The notes: a model not told the origin generated them from the letters alone. Shown: positions 12,191-23,139, numbered from the stretch's first letter. The stretch: 64,000 nucleotides of DNA from Patiria miniata (GCF_015706575.1 NW_024037057.1:4607501-4671500); one strand, 5' to 3'. Numbers and translations are program-made.

Positions 12191-15100
12191 CTGTTGAAAG
12201 AAAAGCAACGACATCAGGGGTGTATTTTTCAGCGGTAATGGGGCAAAAATAATAGGTTCATGATTTTATTTCTTCGTGTTAAAGTTTCTTGGCCCCATCC
12301 ATATAGCAATTTTTGTAATGCAATCCTTGAAAATGCACCCTCTGTATCCCAGTTAACCTTATTTTCAATTTCCAATTTGCTGTTTTCAAGACTATTATGG
12401 TGCCTTTTTTGGATTCTATGCTAATGCGAATTTTTGTATTTGTGAGCAACATGTGATGTTATATCAGGCAAAAATCTCAATGTTGCAATTGTTTGCACCC
12501 AAACAGTTGCAAGAATGTGGACATTTTTCGGTTTCTTTGTTGATTTGTTGTGTAAGTACCTGTAAGTAAGCCACTGAGTTAACCTTTCTCAACGAGCAGA
12601 TTTGTGGGTTCACATTTAGTGCCCAAATTCCGTGAACCTAACATTGTAACCCTGAAAGACATCACAGCAACAACGCTCTCAGTTGTCGAAATATAAACAT
12701 TTTAATGTAACAAAATGCACTTTTCGTTGAAATAAACCTAAAACAGATGTCAAATAATTTTAATAAATGTAACAGACTAAAAGTTGCACAAAAAGGTGTT
12801 TTTTTAAACAAAATCATTTCATGGATATTTTAAAGCTATTTTAATGGCACATTTGGTCTTGTCTGTAAAACTTCAATTTGTTCGCATTGTCAAATGTAGG
12901 TGTACAGTTTGCCAAATTTTGTTCAATAACTGAGCTGATATGCTCAGTAATGTAACTGTTTAGTTACATACCTAATATTTCCCGAACCAAGTCATTCCTG
13001 CCCGAATCAATCAGAGCCTTCTTTAACGTCTGTCTTGCTTCTGTGTAATTGTCCTGCTTTCTCCACCATGTGCTTAACATCTCAAAGCACTGCCTTACAA
13101 CATCGTTGGAATGATTAGCCTTAATTATTTCAACATCTTCTTTTGAGGAATTTAAGTTTAAGGCCAATTCTTCCCAGCGTGTTCCGATCTTCTTAGAATG
13201 TTCCAAAATGGATCTGTCGTCAGGTAGAGTATCTGTAAATGAAAACAAACACATTGCAACATGAGCAAAGTGCCTGCACTTGAATTTGAAGTCCAAAATA
13301 TTATTGGTAGAATGTATTCGGAACGAACGCGTGTATTTTTGTTTTGGATATACCTAAAGAAAATCCGGTTGTTACGTCCCAACATAAGAGACGTGCCTAC
13401 TAGTGTTGTGCATTGGGTCGGGTTCGTTGACTTTGTTCAGGTCGGCCAAACCGACCCAAAACATTTAAGATATCAACCGAATCTTAATTTGAGCCCCGTA
13501 AAAACCGACCCAACTCGACCTGACCAGACCAAAGTCAAGGAAAACCGACCCAAACCGACCCCAAAACAACACGACTATATCTGGCTCGGGTAACTGAGTC
13601 CGTATTTTGTCCCTCAACTCATACCTAGCGCCGCGTGAAGATCATCGTCTCTCAGTTACTGAATCGTACCGTGCGGCATTCACAACATAGCCTAATGGTC
13701 GGCCTGCAAAATGTCTTTACTGCCAAATGATTACAGATATCCTGTCGATGCTTATAGAATCTTATATGATAGATTTTCTAGTTTATTAGATTTTCAAATT
13801 TCTATTATTCTACTAATAACAAAATTCAGTTTACTTTTACTTTCTCCTTTTGAATGATATATCGAACAAAGAAACACTCATAAGTTTTTTAAATGATTAG
13901 TTCACATAATTATTTGAAGAACGGTCAATTATCGCATAGGTCAGTTAGTGAGAGAATGGTTGTCGAATTTTATCTTCCCTCAAAAAATCCTTCGGAGCCA
14001 TGAATCAGAACAACGCTTAATTTATGTCATTGATTAGTAGGACTTGCTGGAACACAATCCTTTTTGGAAAAAGAGAGAAATCTAAACAATTTCGGGACAT
14101 TTTTTTATTGTGACCTCTGACAAATAGCATGCCACAGTGATGGTAATTGTTTTTGTATATAGTTATTTCAAATCACATGACATGTTAATTCAGTAACACA
14201 AAACGTTTCAAGCACGCATATTAACATAAATTATTTGACTAGCCTGAAGAAGAAAAACACTGAATCCCTCCATATTTAAGTCCAGGAACAAATCTACTCG
14301 ATAACCGGATATCTATGCGCTGAAAAGGAACCCAGAATCGGAGGTTTGCAGTCGCACAAAACCAGAAATAAAGTAGTTTCATCTTGAATTGATAACCTTT
14401 AAGTTGAACACTTTCTGGGAGCAAAGGAGCAATTTTGTTGAAGTGCACAACACAATCTGATTCTTGATAATAGCAAGGACAAACAATCGAATAAAAATAG
14501 CAAGCGAGAGAAAGATTAAACATGTAATATTATTGGATTCTGTGTAATTACTTACCTGATCTGCTTCTTGTCCCAGTCACTCCCACTTGTACCGGTGGTT
14601 TAGGTTTGTCTCGATGAGAAACTTCCTGTTGTCCCTGTCTCTGGTCCTTGGATGATGTAGTCTCATGCAGCTTGATATTTTTTTTAGGCCCGTCCATTTG
14701 TACCTGTGGTTGAGGCTCGTCTCCATGGGTAACTTCCTGTTGTTCTGGTCTTTGGTCCTCAGATGATATAGCTCCTCTCTTCCTGCTCTGTTCCGTAGCC
14801 CCTCTCATTTGTTCTGATGGTTCGTGCTTGTCTCGATGTGTACTTTCCTCTTGTTCTGGTCTCTGGTGCTCGGATGATGTAGCTCCTCTCTTCCTGCTCT
14901 GTTCTGTAGCCCCTTGTACCGATGGTTCGTGTTTGTCTCGATGTGTAACGTCCTCCTGGCACGTTCTCTGATTCTCAGATGATGTAGTCCCTTTCTGCTC
15001 CCTTTGTTCTTCAGCTCCTCTCAATTGTACCTGTGGTTGAAGTTTGTCTCGATGAGCAGCTTCCTCCTGTCTTGGTCCGCGTCCCTCAGATGATGTTTTT

Positions 15101-18100
15101 CTTTTCTCCCTTTCTGCAACTTCGTCCTGTTCCATCTTCCGTTGTTCTTCAGAAGGAATCTTTAAAGCCAGCTCAGCACGCCCGATTGAATTTAACGCAT
15201 CTCTCAAGTTCTGCAATCCTTCCTTGCGATTTGTTTGCTTGCTCCACCAAGAAAGTAGCATCTGTAGGCTCCTTTCTTTGTTTGCTTGGCAGATTTTGTG
15301 GAATTCCTTGATTTCGTCTTCTCCGTATCCCAGGGATTTGGCCAATTGTTCCCAGGATGATTCAATATTCAAAGCCAAGTCCCGAAAGAACTGATCATCA
15401 ACAGGGTGTTTGTCTGCCAAATAAAAACGAAACCTCTTCGTTACTACAATGCAATAGATGGGTTTTTTTCATGAAAGGAAAGAAATATAAACACAAGGAA
15501 CTAGCAAACAAATAATCAATCTGATTTCCTTCAATATTTGCTTATATCTGTGTTGGTCTTTTTTGAATACCATCGAAGAAGGAGGCGGTGACATTAATTT
15601 ACATCCTAATACTTGTACTACCGGGCTACCGATAATATATAACCTTAGAGTTCAATCGTTTTTAATAATTTCCCTTTCCATTTGCTTATACCGCTCTTTT
15701 CCCGTGACATTATAGTTGGAGGAGCGGATGTTGCATTCCCGGATTAATTATGAGGGCTAAACGCCCGCAGTTTTTCTTTATCTTGAAAGGTTATGTTTCC
15801 CATAAGCATTTACCTTTTGGTCCACCACCCAGTAGGCCATCAGTACACAGACGGAGTGAGATGTTCTCGTCCTGATGAATTCCACAGTCGTGAAGTGTCA
15901 GCAAATTATGGAGCTGGAAAAAGAAACAAGATTCTTACAGAACACATTTTTCGAAACAAAGGTTTAAATGACAGTTTTGGGTTTCAGATTACACTACAAT
16001 AATATATATGTAACTTTTTATGGTGCATTTTCAGCTTGAAACTAAATCGGTGGGGGTAAAACCAACAAGTATTAAACTCCTCGAACTTAAGTATCTCCAT
16101 TGTGCCGACATCAAAAGGAGCACTATCTGTACACGACTGCTATAATTTGAATTAGAAGAGATTGTCACAAAACCCACAACTCAAGGTCTTTAATTCAATG
16201 GAATGTTGATTGGTACTTCGCAACATGGTTACTTTTTAAAATATGGAGCCTTCTTTACCTCAAAGTTACGAAAGTTTCTTCGGATGAAAAGTCGCTGTTG
16301 TTGAGGCGGCACACCCATTTTCTCGCTTATTATCACTTTTAAGATCAAGACAGATGTTTCTGGATCCACTTGCAAACACATCATCTTTGGTTTTTGTGAA
16401 CAAAGACTTCGGATGAAGACTTGCACATACCTGCGACTGTCAGAAAAGCAGTACTGCATGCTTAGGGTCTTTTAATTGTTTGAATTGACATATTAAAGGA
16501 ATACAGGTAAATTTCATCAACTTTTACTGTAACCACACTGTACGCTATTATTAAAATGAGGAAATTTTGTTTTCCAATGGAGTTGTTGTCTAAAAAAAAC
16601 CACCGAACTTTGAAGCCTGTGTAATTCTTCAAATACGAGGTGCAATACGTATGCCAGCGTTTAAATGTGTTTTACCTGATTAGCTGAGGTTTGTCTTGGT
16701 CGCCAACTTGTTCCTTTTTCAGTTTCTCTTCCCCGGTTGATGCCACCCCGTTTTGTTTGTTCTCCTCGTCTACTCCTGCATCTTGACGCCTTTTTGGCTC
16801 GGCTCCAGCTGCTTCGTCTCTTGATTTGCGCGTTTCTAATGTAAAAGGGAAAATAGAGCGATCATAGTTTTAACTTTCTCTACTGTTTGGGTGGTTTGTT
16901 TTCTAAAATGAACAGTTTTAACAATTAGGTATTTTTGAGTTGCTTATTTGTTTAAAGATTCCGAAGTGAGAGCAGGGTACCATATATTTTGTTATCCTTA
17001 AATTATAGTGTCTAATGTTAAGTTTCATCTCTAATCACTCCTTGAATGTAATCTGCTTGTTTTGCATTTTAGCTCACCCGGTACATTTTGGGCAAAATCA
17101 GTCAGCCCGATGGCCTCCAATGCTCGTCTCAGCTTCTGAGCTGCTTCGTCGTGATCTGTCGTCTTTTCCCACCAAGTGAGTAGCATGTGACGGCTCTCTT
17201 CAGTGCTGCCTTCGTTGGTGATTTGGATGTCTGCAATCTCCGCTTCTTCATATCCTAGTTGTTTAGCCAATTCCTTCCATGATGATTCGATTTTTGATGA
17301 CAAGTCCTTGAGGTACTCATCGTCAATGCTGGATTTGTCTGTAAACAGCAAGAGTAACGTCAGTAAAACATTTTCAAATACGACCACCACGGTTTTATAA
17401 GTTATCCACAACAGGTTCAACAGAAAGAGACTCTTGTTCTTTGTTAAAAGCTCAAATTTGGGTCTGAATGTTGAATTTTTTGCATTTACTGACAGTTCAA
17501 CTCCCAGCTCCGATGAAGGCCTAGTCAGGCCCAAGATTCAGCGACAAAAATTCCTGGTGAGCACTGCTTGAACTTGTTTTCATCATATATTTTCAAATTG
17601 AGATTTTTTTTTTACCAGAACATTTATTCCTACTCTCTATCGTTTACCTTTTTGTACATCGTCGTCATTTGCATCATCTAATAATAGACGAAGAGAGATG
17701 AGTTCATCCTTGTCAACACCATTCTCCTCAAGTGTGAGCAAGTCACAGAGCTAACAAAGTGAATCATGTAAAAAAGTAAATTACACAATGAGAGTAGAAA
17801 GAGAGAAGATTTAGTTGTGCATTGTTTAAATAGCCATCAAATTACGTTCGTTTAAGCCTAGTTGGAAGGAATGGATACTGATTTTCTTTGGGGTGCAGGG
17901 GCGGCAGAACACGCGGGGAGGGGGTGGCGGGGGGACTCCCCCCCCCCCCCCTCAGATTTACCCAAGTGCCCCTCTTGCAGAAATAAGTGTACCCCTTCGT
18001 GATGCCCCCAGTTGGAAAATATATAATCCCACAATGCGAATATTTGAAATTGATACCTACCTGGACGTTTTCCCTGATGTTCAGACGCTGATGTCGAGCT

Positions 18101-18738
18101 TCCACACTGATCTTCTTCTGGATTGTTTCTTTGAGAGATGAGACGGATGTCTCGGGATGGAGTTCGAAATAAAGTGTCTTGGATTTATGTGAGGAGGGAG
18201 TCCGGACAAAGACCTGCAGTTTTTGTTTTACGTCTTTGGTATTACTGTGAAAATAGGGGGAAATCCCGAGTAGTTTTAGAAATACATTTTTCTAAAATAT
18301 AATTGGATCAGTGAATAACTCATTTTGAAGCTATAGCCAAAGTTACATCCATTGTCATGAGTCTCGCAAAATTAGAAGTATTGCACAAGTTCACTCAACT
18401 TTTACACAAGTAGCTGGAAAGAGTCAATGATTAAACAAATCCTTTGATATTAACTTACAATTATAACCCTCATTTTAAATGAATAATGTCATTGCCGTTT
18501 ACCTCTGCTTTTCATGTGTCTGCTTTGATTGTCTTCGAGTCCATCGTTTCGATGGTCTCCTCTTTGCACAGCAATCATCCGATGACGTTTTCCTGTAATG
18601 CAGTACAGACAGGAAAGCTTGTTTCCTCCTTGGTTTGACTTTAGTCTTCCTGCTGATGAGTTTGGCGTTGGAGTGGTCGTACACGACGGCTGTTGCCTTA
18701 ATGTATGCATTCAACTGCTGAACGGTCTTTCGCGGCAT
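5265..18738 (-). CDS. Gene A: Ubl-Death-Ubl-Death-Death-NACHT-LRR receptor, 10 coding exons
   Basis: Coding join on the minus strand: 18738-18503, 18244-18061, 17750-17648, 17338-17078, 16835-16676, 16436-16259, 15913-15814, 15413-14556, 13232-12972, 12190-5265. All introns are GT-AG and all split codons agree; the total is 9,267 bp, a multiple of three, giving 3,088 aa plus stop. Approximate residues: basic N-terminus 1-78, Ubl1 88-174, Death1 175-261, linker 262-314, Ubl2 318-407, Death2 408-500, charged linker 505-693, Death3 694-780, NACHT with Walker A GTPGMGKST at 870-878 and Walker B LILIDGFDEF at 945-954, LRRs from about 1,290 to the end. Family knowledge suggests a cytosolic innate immune NLR. 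The same exon structure recurs in gene B, which supports one gene rather than several small ones. No stop or frameshift interrupts it. Not verified: transcript evidence and the 5' end. Confidence 0.8.
5900..7560 (-). repeat. Near-identical ~171-bp coding repeats in the LRR array of gene A
   Basis: Consecutive ~171-bp blocks encode 57-aa double LRR units and differ by only a few bases from neighbour to neighbour; compare the blocks starting near 6301, 6471 and 7311. This points to recent duplication or conversion inside the exon. Confidence 0.85.
7700..10300 (-). repeat. Higher-order super-repeats in the LRR array of gene A
   Basis: A larger module recurs about four times: the TPLLQN-ELELSDCSLQSTD block, one or more 57-aa units, the IYSRDLK-WNLVDCDFSSYP block, and the WRVQS-SLTVKDLADVLQPF block. 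One unit near 9137 has lost 6 bp (two residues, TWAACLQ becomes TACLQ) and stays in frame. Confidence 0.8.
12972..13232 (-). CDS. Gene A exon 9, Death domain 3
   Basis: 261 bp, the same length as the Death 1 exon. Pattern: GTRWEELALNLNSSKEDVEI, CFEMLSTWWRKQDNYTEA, LKKALIDSGRNDLVREIL. Acceptor TCATTTACAG/AT, donor TATTAG/GTATGT. The final G joins GC of exon 10 to make Gly-Glu before the NACHT exon. This domain differs more from Death 1 and 2 than those do from each other. Confidence 0.85.
13233..14555. other. Intron 8 of gene A with a GGGTCGG/CCGACCC-rich repeat
   Basis: Between 13405 and 13565 the motif CCGACCC and its complement recur many times, like a short interspersed or fold-back repeat. 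The rest (13600-14550) shows no coding potential that I trust. Confidence 0.5.
14556..15413 (-). CDS. Gene A exon 8, Death domain 2 plus charged repeat linker
   Basis: The exon opens with a Death domain (ESSWEQLAKSLGYGEDEIKE, MLLSWWSKQTN, LRDALNSIGRAELA) and continues into about 5 tandem units of ~37 aa with the theme TSSExQRxxQEExxHRDKxxPxVQ and SRKRG blocks. This part is rich in Glu, Gln, Arg, Lys and Ser and likely disordered. Acceptor TTTGGCAG/AC, donor GATCAG/GTAAGT, phase 1. Gene B has the same exon expanded to 4,350 bp. Confidence 0.8.
15814..15913 (-). CDS. Gene A exon 7, second half of Ubl2
   Basis: 100 bp encoding LHNLLTLHDCGIHQDENISL, then RLCTDGLLGGGPK. It completes the fold opened in exon 6, as exon 3 does for exon 2. 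A GGG run follows the last strand after a short insert, unlike Ubl1. Acceptor TTTTTCCAG/CTC, donor AAAAG/GTAAAT, phase 1. Exact size match with gene B 42116-42215. Confidence 0.75.
16259..16436 (-). CDS. Gene A exon 6, first half of Ubl2
   Basis: The exon encodes YVQVFIRSLCSQKPKMMCL, then DPETSVLILKVIISEKMGVP and QQQRLFIRR, a clear ubiquitin-like first half (PPQQQRLFI closely follows PPDQQRLIF of ubiquitin). Acceptor TTCTGACAG/T, preferred over the CGCAG six bases on because the equivalent downstream choice in gene B would create a TGA at the junction. Donor TTTGAG/GTAAAG, phase 0. Confidence 0.75.
16676..16835 (-). CDS. Gene A exon 5, short charged linker
   Basis: 160 bp encoding a hydrophilic segment (ETRKSRDEAAGAEPKRRQDA...) ending in EEKLKKEQVGDQDKPQLI. 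The second half resembles one unit of the repeat that fills exon 8 (…EEVGxxDKPQ…). Acceptor TTACATTAG/AA, donor AATCAG/GTAAAA, phase 1 to phase 2. Likely unstructured. Confidence 0.65.
17078..17338 (-). CDS. Gene A exon 4, Death domain 1
   Basis: 261 bp encoding one Death domain. The hallmark pattern is visible: IESSWKELAKQLGYEEAEI, then MLLTWWEKT, LRRALEAIGL and DFAQNVPG. Acceptor TTTACAG/AC and donor CCGG/GTGAGC, phase 1 at both ends. Death domains form homotypic complexes with adaptors and kinases in innate signalling. It is close to the equivalent exon in gene B (43592-43852). Confidence 0.85.
17648..17750 (-). CDS. Gene A exon 3, second half of Ubl1
   Basis: 103 bp encoding LCDLLTLEENGVDKDELI then SLRLLLDD. 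The TL..x..I....SL.LRL pattern corresponds to the TLSDYNIQ-to-LHLVLRL end of ubiquitin. No di-glycine follows; the end is acidic (DDANDDD). Acceptor TTTGTTAG/CTC, donor AAAAG/GTAAAC, phase 1. Too short to stand as a long ORF, but conserved at the same size in gene B (44059-44161). Confidence 0.75.
17920..17955. repeat. G-run/C-run tract in intron 2 of gene A
   Basis: A G-rich stretch (GGGGAGGGGGTGGCGGGGGG) is followed directly by a run of about 13 C. It can form a hairpin or quadruplex. Homology between the intron 2 sequences of A and C ends exactly beside it. Confidence 0.8.
18061..18244 (-). CDS. Gene A exon 2, first half of Ubl1
   Basis: The exon encodes the first half of a beta-grasp ubiquitin-like fold: a strand starting LQVFVRT, a turn, a second strand, then an ETSVSSLKETIQKKI helix and a QRLNIREN strand. 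This matches the order of ubiquitin (QIFVKT, DTIENVKAKIQ, QQRLIF). Acceptor TTTTCACAG/T, donor CCAG/GTAGGT, ending in phase 0. The second half of the fold is in exon 3. The same split occurs in Ubl2 and in gene B. Confidence 0.75.
18503..18738 (-). CDS. Gene A exon 1, basic N-terminal segment with start codon
   Basis: It begins with ATG at 18738-18736 (MPRKTVQQLNAYIKATAV...). The in-frame sequence further upstream has no ATG, and gene B has an in-frame TAA just before the equivalent ATG, so this is the likely start. It encodes 78 codons plus two bases, rich in Lys and Arg, with no signal peptide and no domain I recognise. The donor is AG/GTAAAC. A strong acceptor (a T-rich tract then TTTCAG) lies at 18774, so the exon probably has about 35 nt of 5' UTR. 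Exons of the same length (236 bp of coding) occur in B and C. Confidence 0.75.
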
Positions 18739-19009
18739 CTTGGTAGAGATCAGCACGAGTTAAAGTATCCTTACTGAAAGAATAGAAAAAAAAACAAATC
18801 AAGTTAAAACCAGTGAAGTACTATCCACCGGTTCTGAGGAGCTGTACATATAAGCCATTTCACAAACACCGCAATCTTTAAATTTGTGTTCAGGAGGCAA
18901 TTCAATATAGCAACGCGTCCCATCACATCGAAGATACTACGATGTACATCGAGGATAGTGACTTTGAATAGCAGGTGAGTTGACTTGTGACTGCACAGCT
19001 TATGATGGA

Positions 19010-19880
19010 CTTGTAACTGACTTGTGATGGACTTGTGATGGACCTGTGATGGACTTGGGATGGACTTGTGATGGACTTGTGATGGACTTGGGATGGACTT
19101 GTGATGGACTTTGGATGGACTTGTGATGGACTTGTGATGGACTTGTGATGAACTTGTGATGGACTTGTGATGGACTTGTGATGGACTTTGATGGACTTGT
19201 GATGGACTTGGGATGGACTTGGGATGGACTTGTGGTGGACTTTGGATGGACTTGTGATGGACTTGTGATGAACTTGTGATGGACTTGTGATGGACTTGGG
19301 ATGGACTCGGGGTGGACTTGGGATGGACTTGTGATGGATTTGTGATGGACTTGGGATGGACTTGTGATGGACTTGTGATGAACTTGTGATGGACTTGTGA
19401 TGGACTTTGGATGAACTTGTGATGGACTTGTGATGGACTTGTGATGGACTTGGGATGGACTCGGGATGGACTTGGGATGGACTTGTGATGGATTTGTGAT
19501 GGACTTGGGATGGACTTGTGATGGACTTGTGATGAACTTGTGATGGACTTGTGATGGACTTTGGATGAACTTGTGATGGACTTGTGATGGACTTGTGATG
19601 GACTTGGGATGGACTCGGGATGGACTTGGGATGGACTTGTGATGGACTTGTGATGGACTTGTGATAGGCTTATGATAGACTTTTGATGGACTTGTGACGG
19701 ACTTGTGATAGACTTGGGGTGGACTCGGGATGGACTTGGGATGGACTTGTGGTAGACTTGTGATGGACTTGTGATGGACTTGTGATGGGCTTTCGATAGA
19801 CTTGGGATAGACTTGTGATGGGCTTGTGATGGACTTGTGATGGGCTTTTGATGGACTTCTGATGGACCTGTGATAGACTT
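19010..19880. repeat. 11-bp minisatellite upstream of gene A
   Basis: About 75-80 copies of GATGGACTTGT with variants (GGG for TGT, TTTGG, AAC for GGAC). A higher-order period of 154 bp (14 units) is visible: the block at 19331 recurs at 19485. It lies between the candidate 5' exon and coding exon 1. Confidence 0.9.
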
Positions 19881-19903
19881 GTGATGGTCTTATGGATACT
19901 TAC

Positions 19904-19965
19904 AGGGACTCGAAAACAACAATGCCAAAGACCAACCCACGTATACCATCTTTGAAGTTGATATG
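19904..19965 (-). other. Candidate 5' (mostly non-coding) exon of gene A
   Basis: The strong donor CCCT/GTAAGT lies at 19904/19903 on the minus strand, and the matching strong acceptor is at 18774. The exon would contain a short upstream ORF (MVYVGWSLALLFSSP...) that ends soon after splicing. The 5' limit is a guess from the TATA box. Conserved in copy C. Confidence 0.4.
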
Positions 19966-19989
19966 TAATGTTTAATATCAACTTAACGG

Positions 19990-19997
19990 TTTATATA
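19990..19997 (-). promoter_or_regulatory. Candidate TATA box of gene A
   Basis: TATATAAA on the minus strand, about 85-95 bp upstream of the candidate 5' donor. The same motif in the same context is found at 58169-58176 in copy C. Confidence 0.4.
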
Positions 19998-20549
19998 CGA
20001 AGTATTTTGTTAGACATTCGGCTTAATGTATTTCTAATGTTTGAACCATGACGACCTTGACCTTTAACCTATCGTGCCTAAAACAAATAGACTTTTGTGG
20101 TACCCCGAGACGGACTCCCTTCAGTAATTCTAGAGATTTTCCTCTGAAACCATTTCCATTGTCTTAACCATTATGCTACAGCATAATGAGGTCCAAAAAT
20201 AGCTTCTGGGGACCCCAAGACCAATTCCTAAGCCCAAGGCATAAGAAATCGATGTTTGATTAGTGTTCTTTTCAACCGATGTCAATTATAATAAATACAT
20301 TTGAATTGTGATTTATTTGTAATTCCTTTTTTTCCAATGTTTATATGTGAGAAAAATCGAAATAACACGTGTTGTAAATAAAATGCAAATTAAGACTGAA
20401 CGTTTAGAAAACAAAAGAACAGTCTGAGAAATCCGCTGGAAAAGTAACAATATTTTGGGTCGAATGAATCAAAATTAGGAAATGCTTAGAAGCACAAGCA
20501 CAGAAAAAAAATAATTCTGAGGAGTAAGCTCATTTATGAAAAGCAAATG

Positions 20550-20700
20550 CAATGAATCAATAAGCCTCTGTACTAATGACGTCACACTTTGTTTACATGA
20601 GCACTTTCCTATGGAGCCAGTTGGGGCCCACGGTCCACTGAGCACCGTAGTAAAGTGCACATGTAAACAAACTGTGACTTCATTAGTACAGAGGCTTCTT
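20550..20700. repeat. Fold-back (inverted repeat) with a CRE-like site
   Basis: Arms beginning AAGCCTCTGTACTAATGA and ending with the reverse complement TCATTAGTACAGAGGCTT, about 60 bp each with few mismatches, around a short GGGCCCACGG centre. The left arm includes TGACGTCA. A second copy lies at 58750-58900. Confidence 0.85.
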
Positions 20701-22019
20701 CAAACAGATTTTTTTTTTTACTGCTAGGCATTCACTATACTGCAGGCAGCAGATATGCGTCCTTACTGTTGGATTGATTGCACGGACGAGTGGTTGCCAA
20801 CAATAGGCTCTCTTGTATGTGCACGAATTCGCACACACACGGGGTTTACATGTAGGGTAACTGAGTCCAAAACATCATGGTGCAGGTGATGCATACAATG
20901 CTGTGATTACTTTGAGTTTTAAATTAAACTCGAATGATACAGAATATTTTCGACATTTGCAGAATGCCGAAAGTAATTTCGCGAAAAATGTAAAACACAA
21001 GTGACGCTTATTTCAGTTTGTCCAGTTCTGATTGCTGTTTGATAAAAACTTCTCCTTATTCCCCTGACTCCAAAATTACACTTCTCAGATCTTTAAGTCA
21101 CGAAACAGTTTTTTCTAGTGATGTAATTAATTATTAAAAAAAGTGTATTACTTTTTCTGAATGTGATTGAAATAAAGTATATGGTATCAATAATATTTTA
21201 CTTAACATATTTTTTTATGATGTTACGCTGATAACATATCATATATGCAGCAAGTTTTAGCGCAGAAGTGTTTTAGCGCAGAAGTGGAAGTGCCTCATTA
21301 CTGTCATTCTAAGTGTCGTTTCTGTGGTGTTACTTCAGGGAATAGACCTTTCAAGTTTTATGATTTAAGTTCACAAATTATGAATCCATGATGTGGCTCA
21401 TTGAAAACATCCGACTGTCATGTACATGACGGTCGGATGTAAGGACATGACAGTAATAACAGAAAGTTGATACGGCAAAATCCCCAAATGCCGGCAATGT
21501 GTGGTTGGTAAACAGCTGTGACACCGAGGCCTCTGCCTCAACCTCGTTAGCATTGTATTATTTATTGAAAAACTCCAATTCAATAGTGCTTGGCATAATG
21601 CAAACTTGGTTGCCTCTGCCGTAATATGACATCATGGTTTTGCTCATGAATATGCAAACGTATTAGCATGCAATAAAAACGGCCGACATCAATCAGGAAA
21701 GTCCACATTTTAAATAAAAATGTAAAATTTAACACAAGTATGCATTTGAAGTACATGTACATGTATATACATGTTAAGAACTGCAATTAAGAAATACAAA
21801 ATTACATCATATCATGTTCATATCTTTCAAAGCCACGTAAATCAGAGAATTCCACATTGGGTTTTGCCCTTCACTGCCGTCATTACATGAGCACTGTGTA
21901 CTCAGAGCTGTCCGAGTAATAATTCAGAAAAACAAACCCCTTCAGGAGCAGTGTTCCCCTCCCCATCCCCACCCTCAGCCCAGCTCAGCCCACCTCAACC
22001 CCACAACAAGCTGAACACC

Positions 22020-22560
22020 CTTGTTTATAACATTTACCTGCTATGTCGCTTTCGGTCAATTTTACAGCAAAACTGCACTCTTTGTAGCGACAAATCATCA
22101 TCATGCCTTGTACAGTTCCATCTCCATTTTACCCCTACCAGACTTTACGAGTTTACTACATCCATATTTTATTATTCAGAAGAAACAAATTATTACGACT
22201 TCACGATGTCGATCGAAAAAAAGGAACAGCCGTGGAAAAAACACAAAATCGAAGACAGCTGATGTTGCAATTGCAACGTACCCTATTTACGCCTAGTTTC
22301 ATATTTCCGCATACGGATTTTGGAATTCCCCTGATGTAATACTACTATTAATCCATTTTAACAATGGGGGCAACGTCACAGTGCGCCTGCGCTGTACCGC
22401 CCTGTAAACTTGACTGGTTCCCGGGCCCTCCATTATCGATTATGACTCAAACGGAGTGGGAACCAGTCTACATGTTAAACCTCTTCGTCGTTACGGTCCA
22501 ATAGACTCGTTGACCTGATTGTTGCACAGACCAGCTCTCATAGTGTAAAAGTCTTTATCA
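22020..22560. repeat. Dispersed module, copy 1
   Basis: A non-coding module recognisable by GTAACGACAAATC-type sequence near its start and a hairpin GACTGGTTCCC ... GGGAACCAGTC (22412-22422 and 22458-22468) near its end. Further copies at about 23140-23720, 25630-26110, 61030-61340 (first half only) and 61690-62245. Confidence 0.75.
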
Positions 22561-23139
22561 GAAATACTCTGTCACTTTAGAGCGGAATGTGAAAGTGAAT
22601 AGTATCATTTGTGCTTCACGAATATATTGTTTATAATGCTACGCTGACAACATTTCATATATAAAGCAATGTGTTTTGCGCACAGGTATTTGCTTTATAT
22701 TTTCAAGGTGGACCATGCCCAACCTTCAAAAATAGGGGTGTTTTTTTTACCAGTAAATACATATCTGAAGCATTCATTCCATTTAATTCATGCTTTCAAG
22801 CGTTTGCTTCATTTTTTATTCATACAGATGCGAGTAAATACTTTTAAATTGGTAACAGAAGCAAATTCTAGTTTTTAGTCATATGACCCACTGATGATCA
22901 AATCTACAACTTCTGGGATCACACACAAAAGATAGTCATGCAGTCCTCATGTATTGCGGAAATGCTCTATTCAAAATGAAATGAAACCTCATCTTTTTAC
23001 AAGAGAGCGAACTTAAAAAAGAAAATATAGGCCTATTACACTTTACACTGCAAAATAGTGTACCAGTAGGCTATGTTTGTGTTATTATTTTTGGAAGTGC
23101 CTCATCCTATTAGTTACTGTCGTTTGAGGTGTCGTACTG

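Noticed and set aside
16259..16430. Alternative exon 6 acceptor at CGCAG/G in gene A (TTTCAG/A in B)
   Set aside because: In gene B this choice joins TG to A and creates a TGA stop; the acceptor six bases upstream avoids it and has the better pyrimidine tract.
19010..19880. CRISPR-like array
   Set aside because: Units of 11 bp are contiguous with no spacers, and the context is a eukaryotic gene family.
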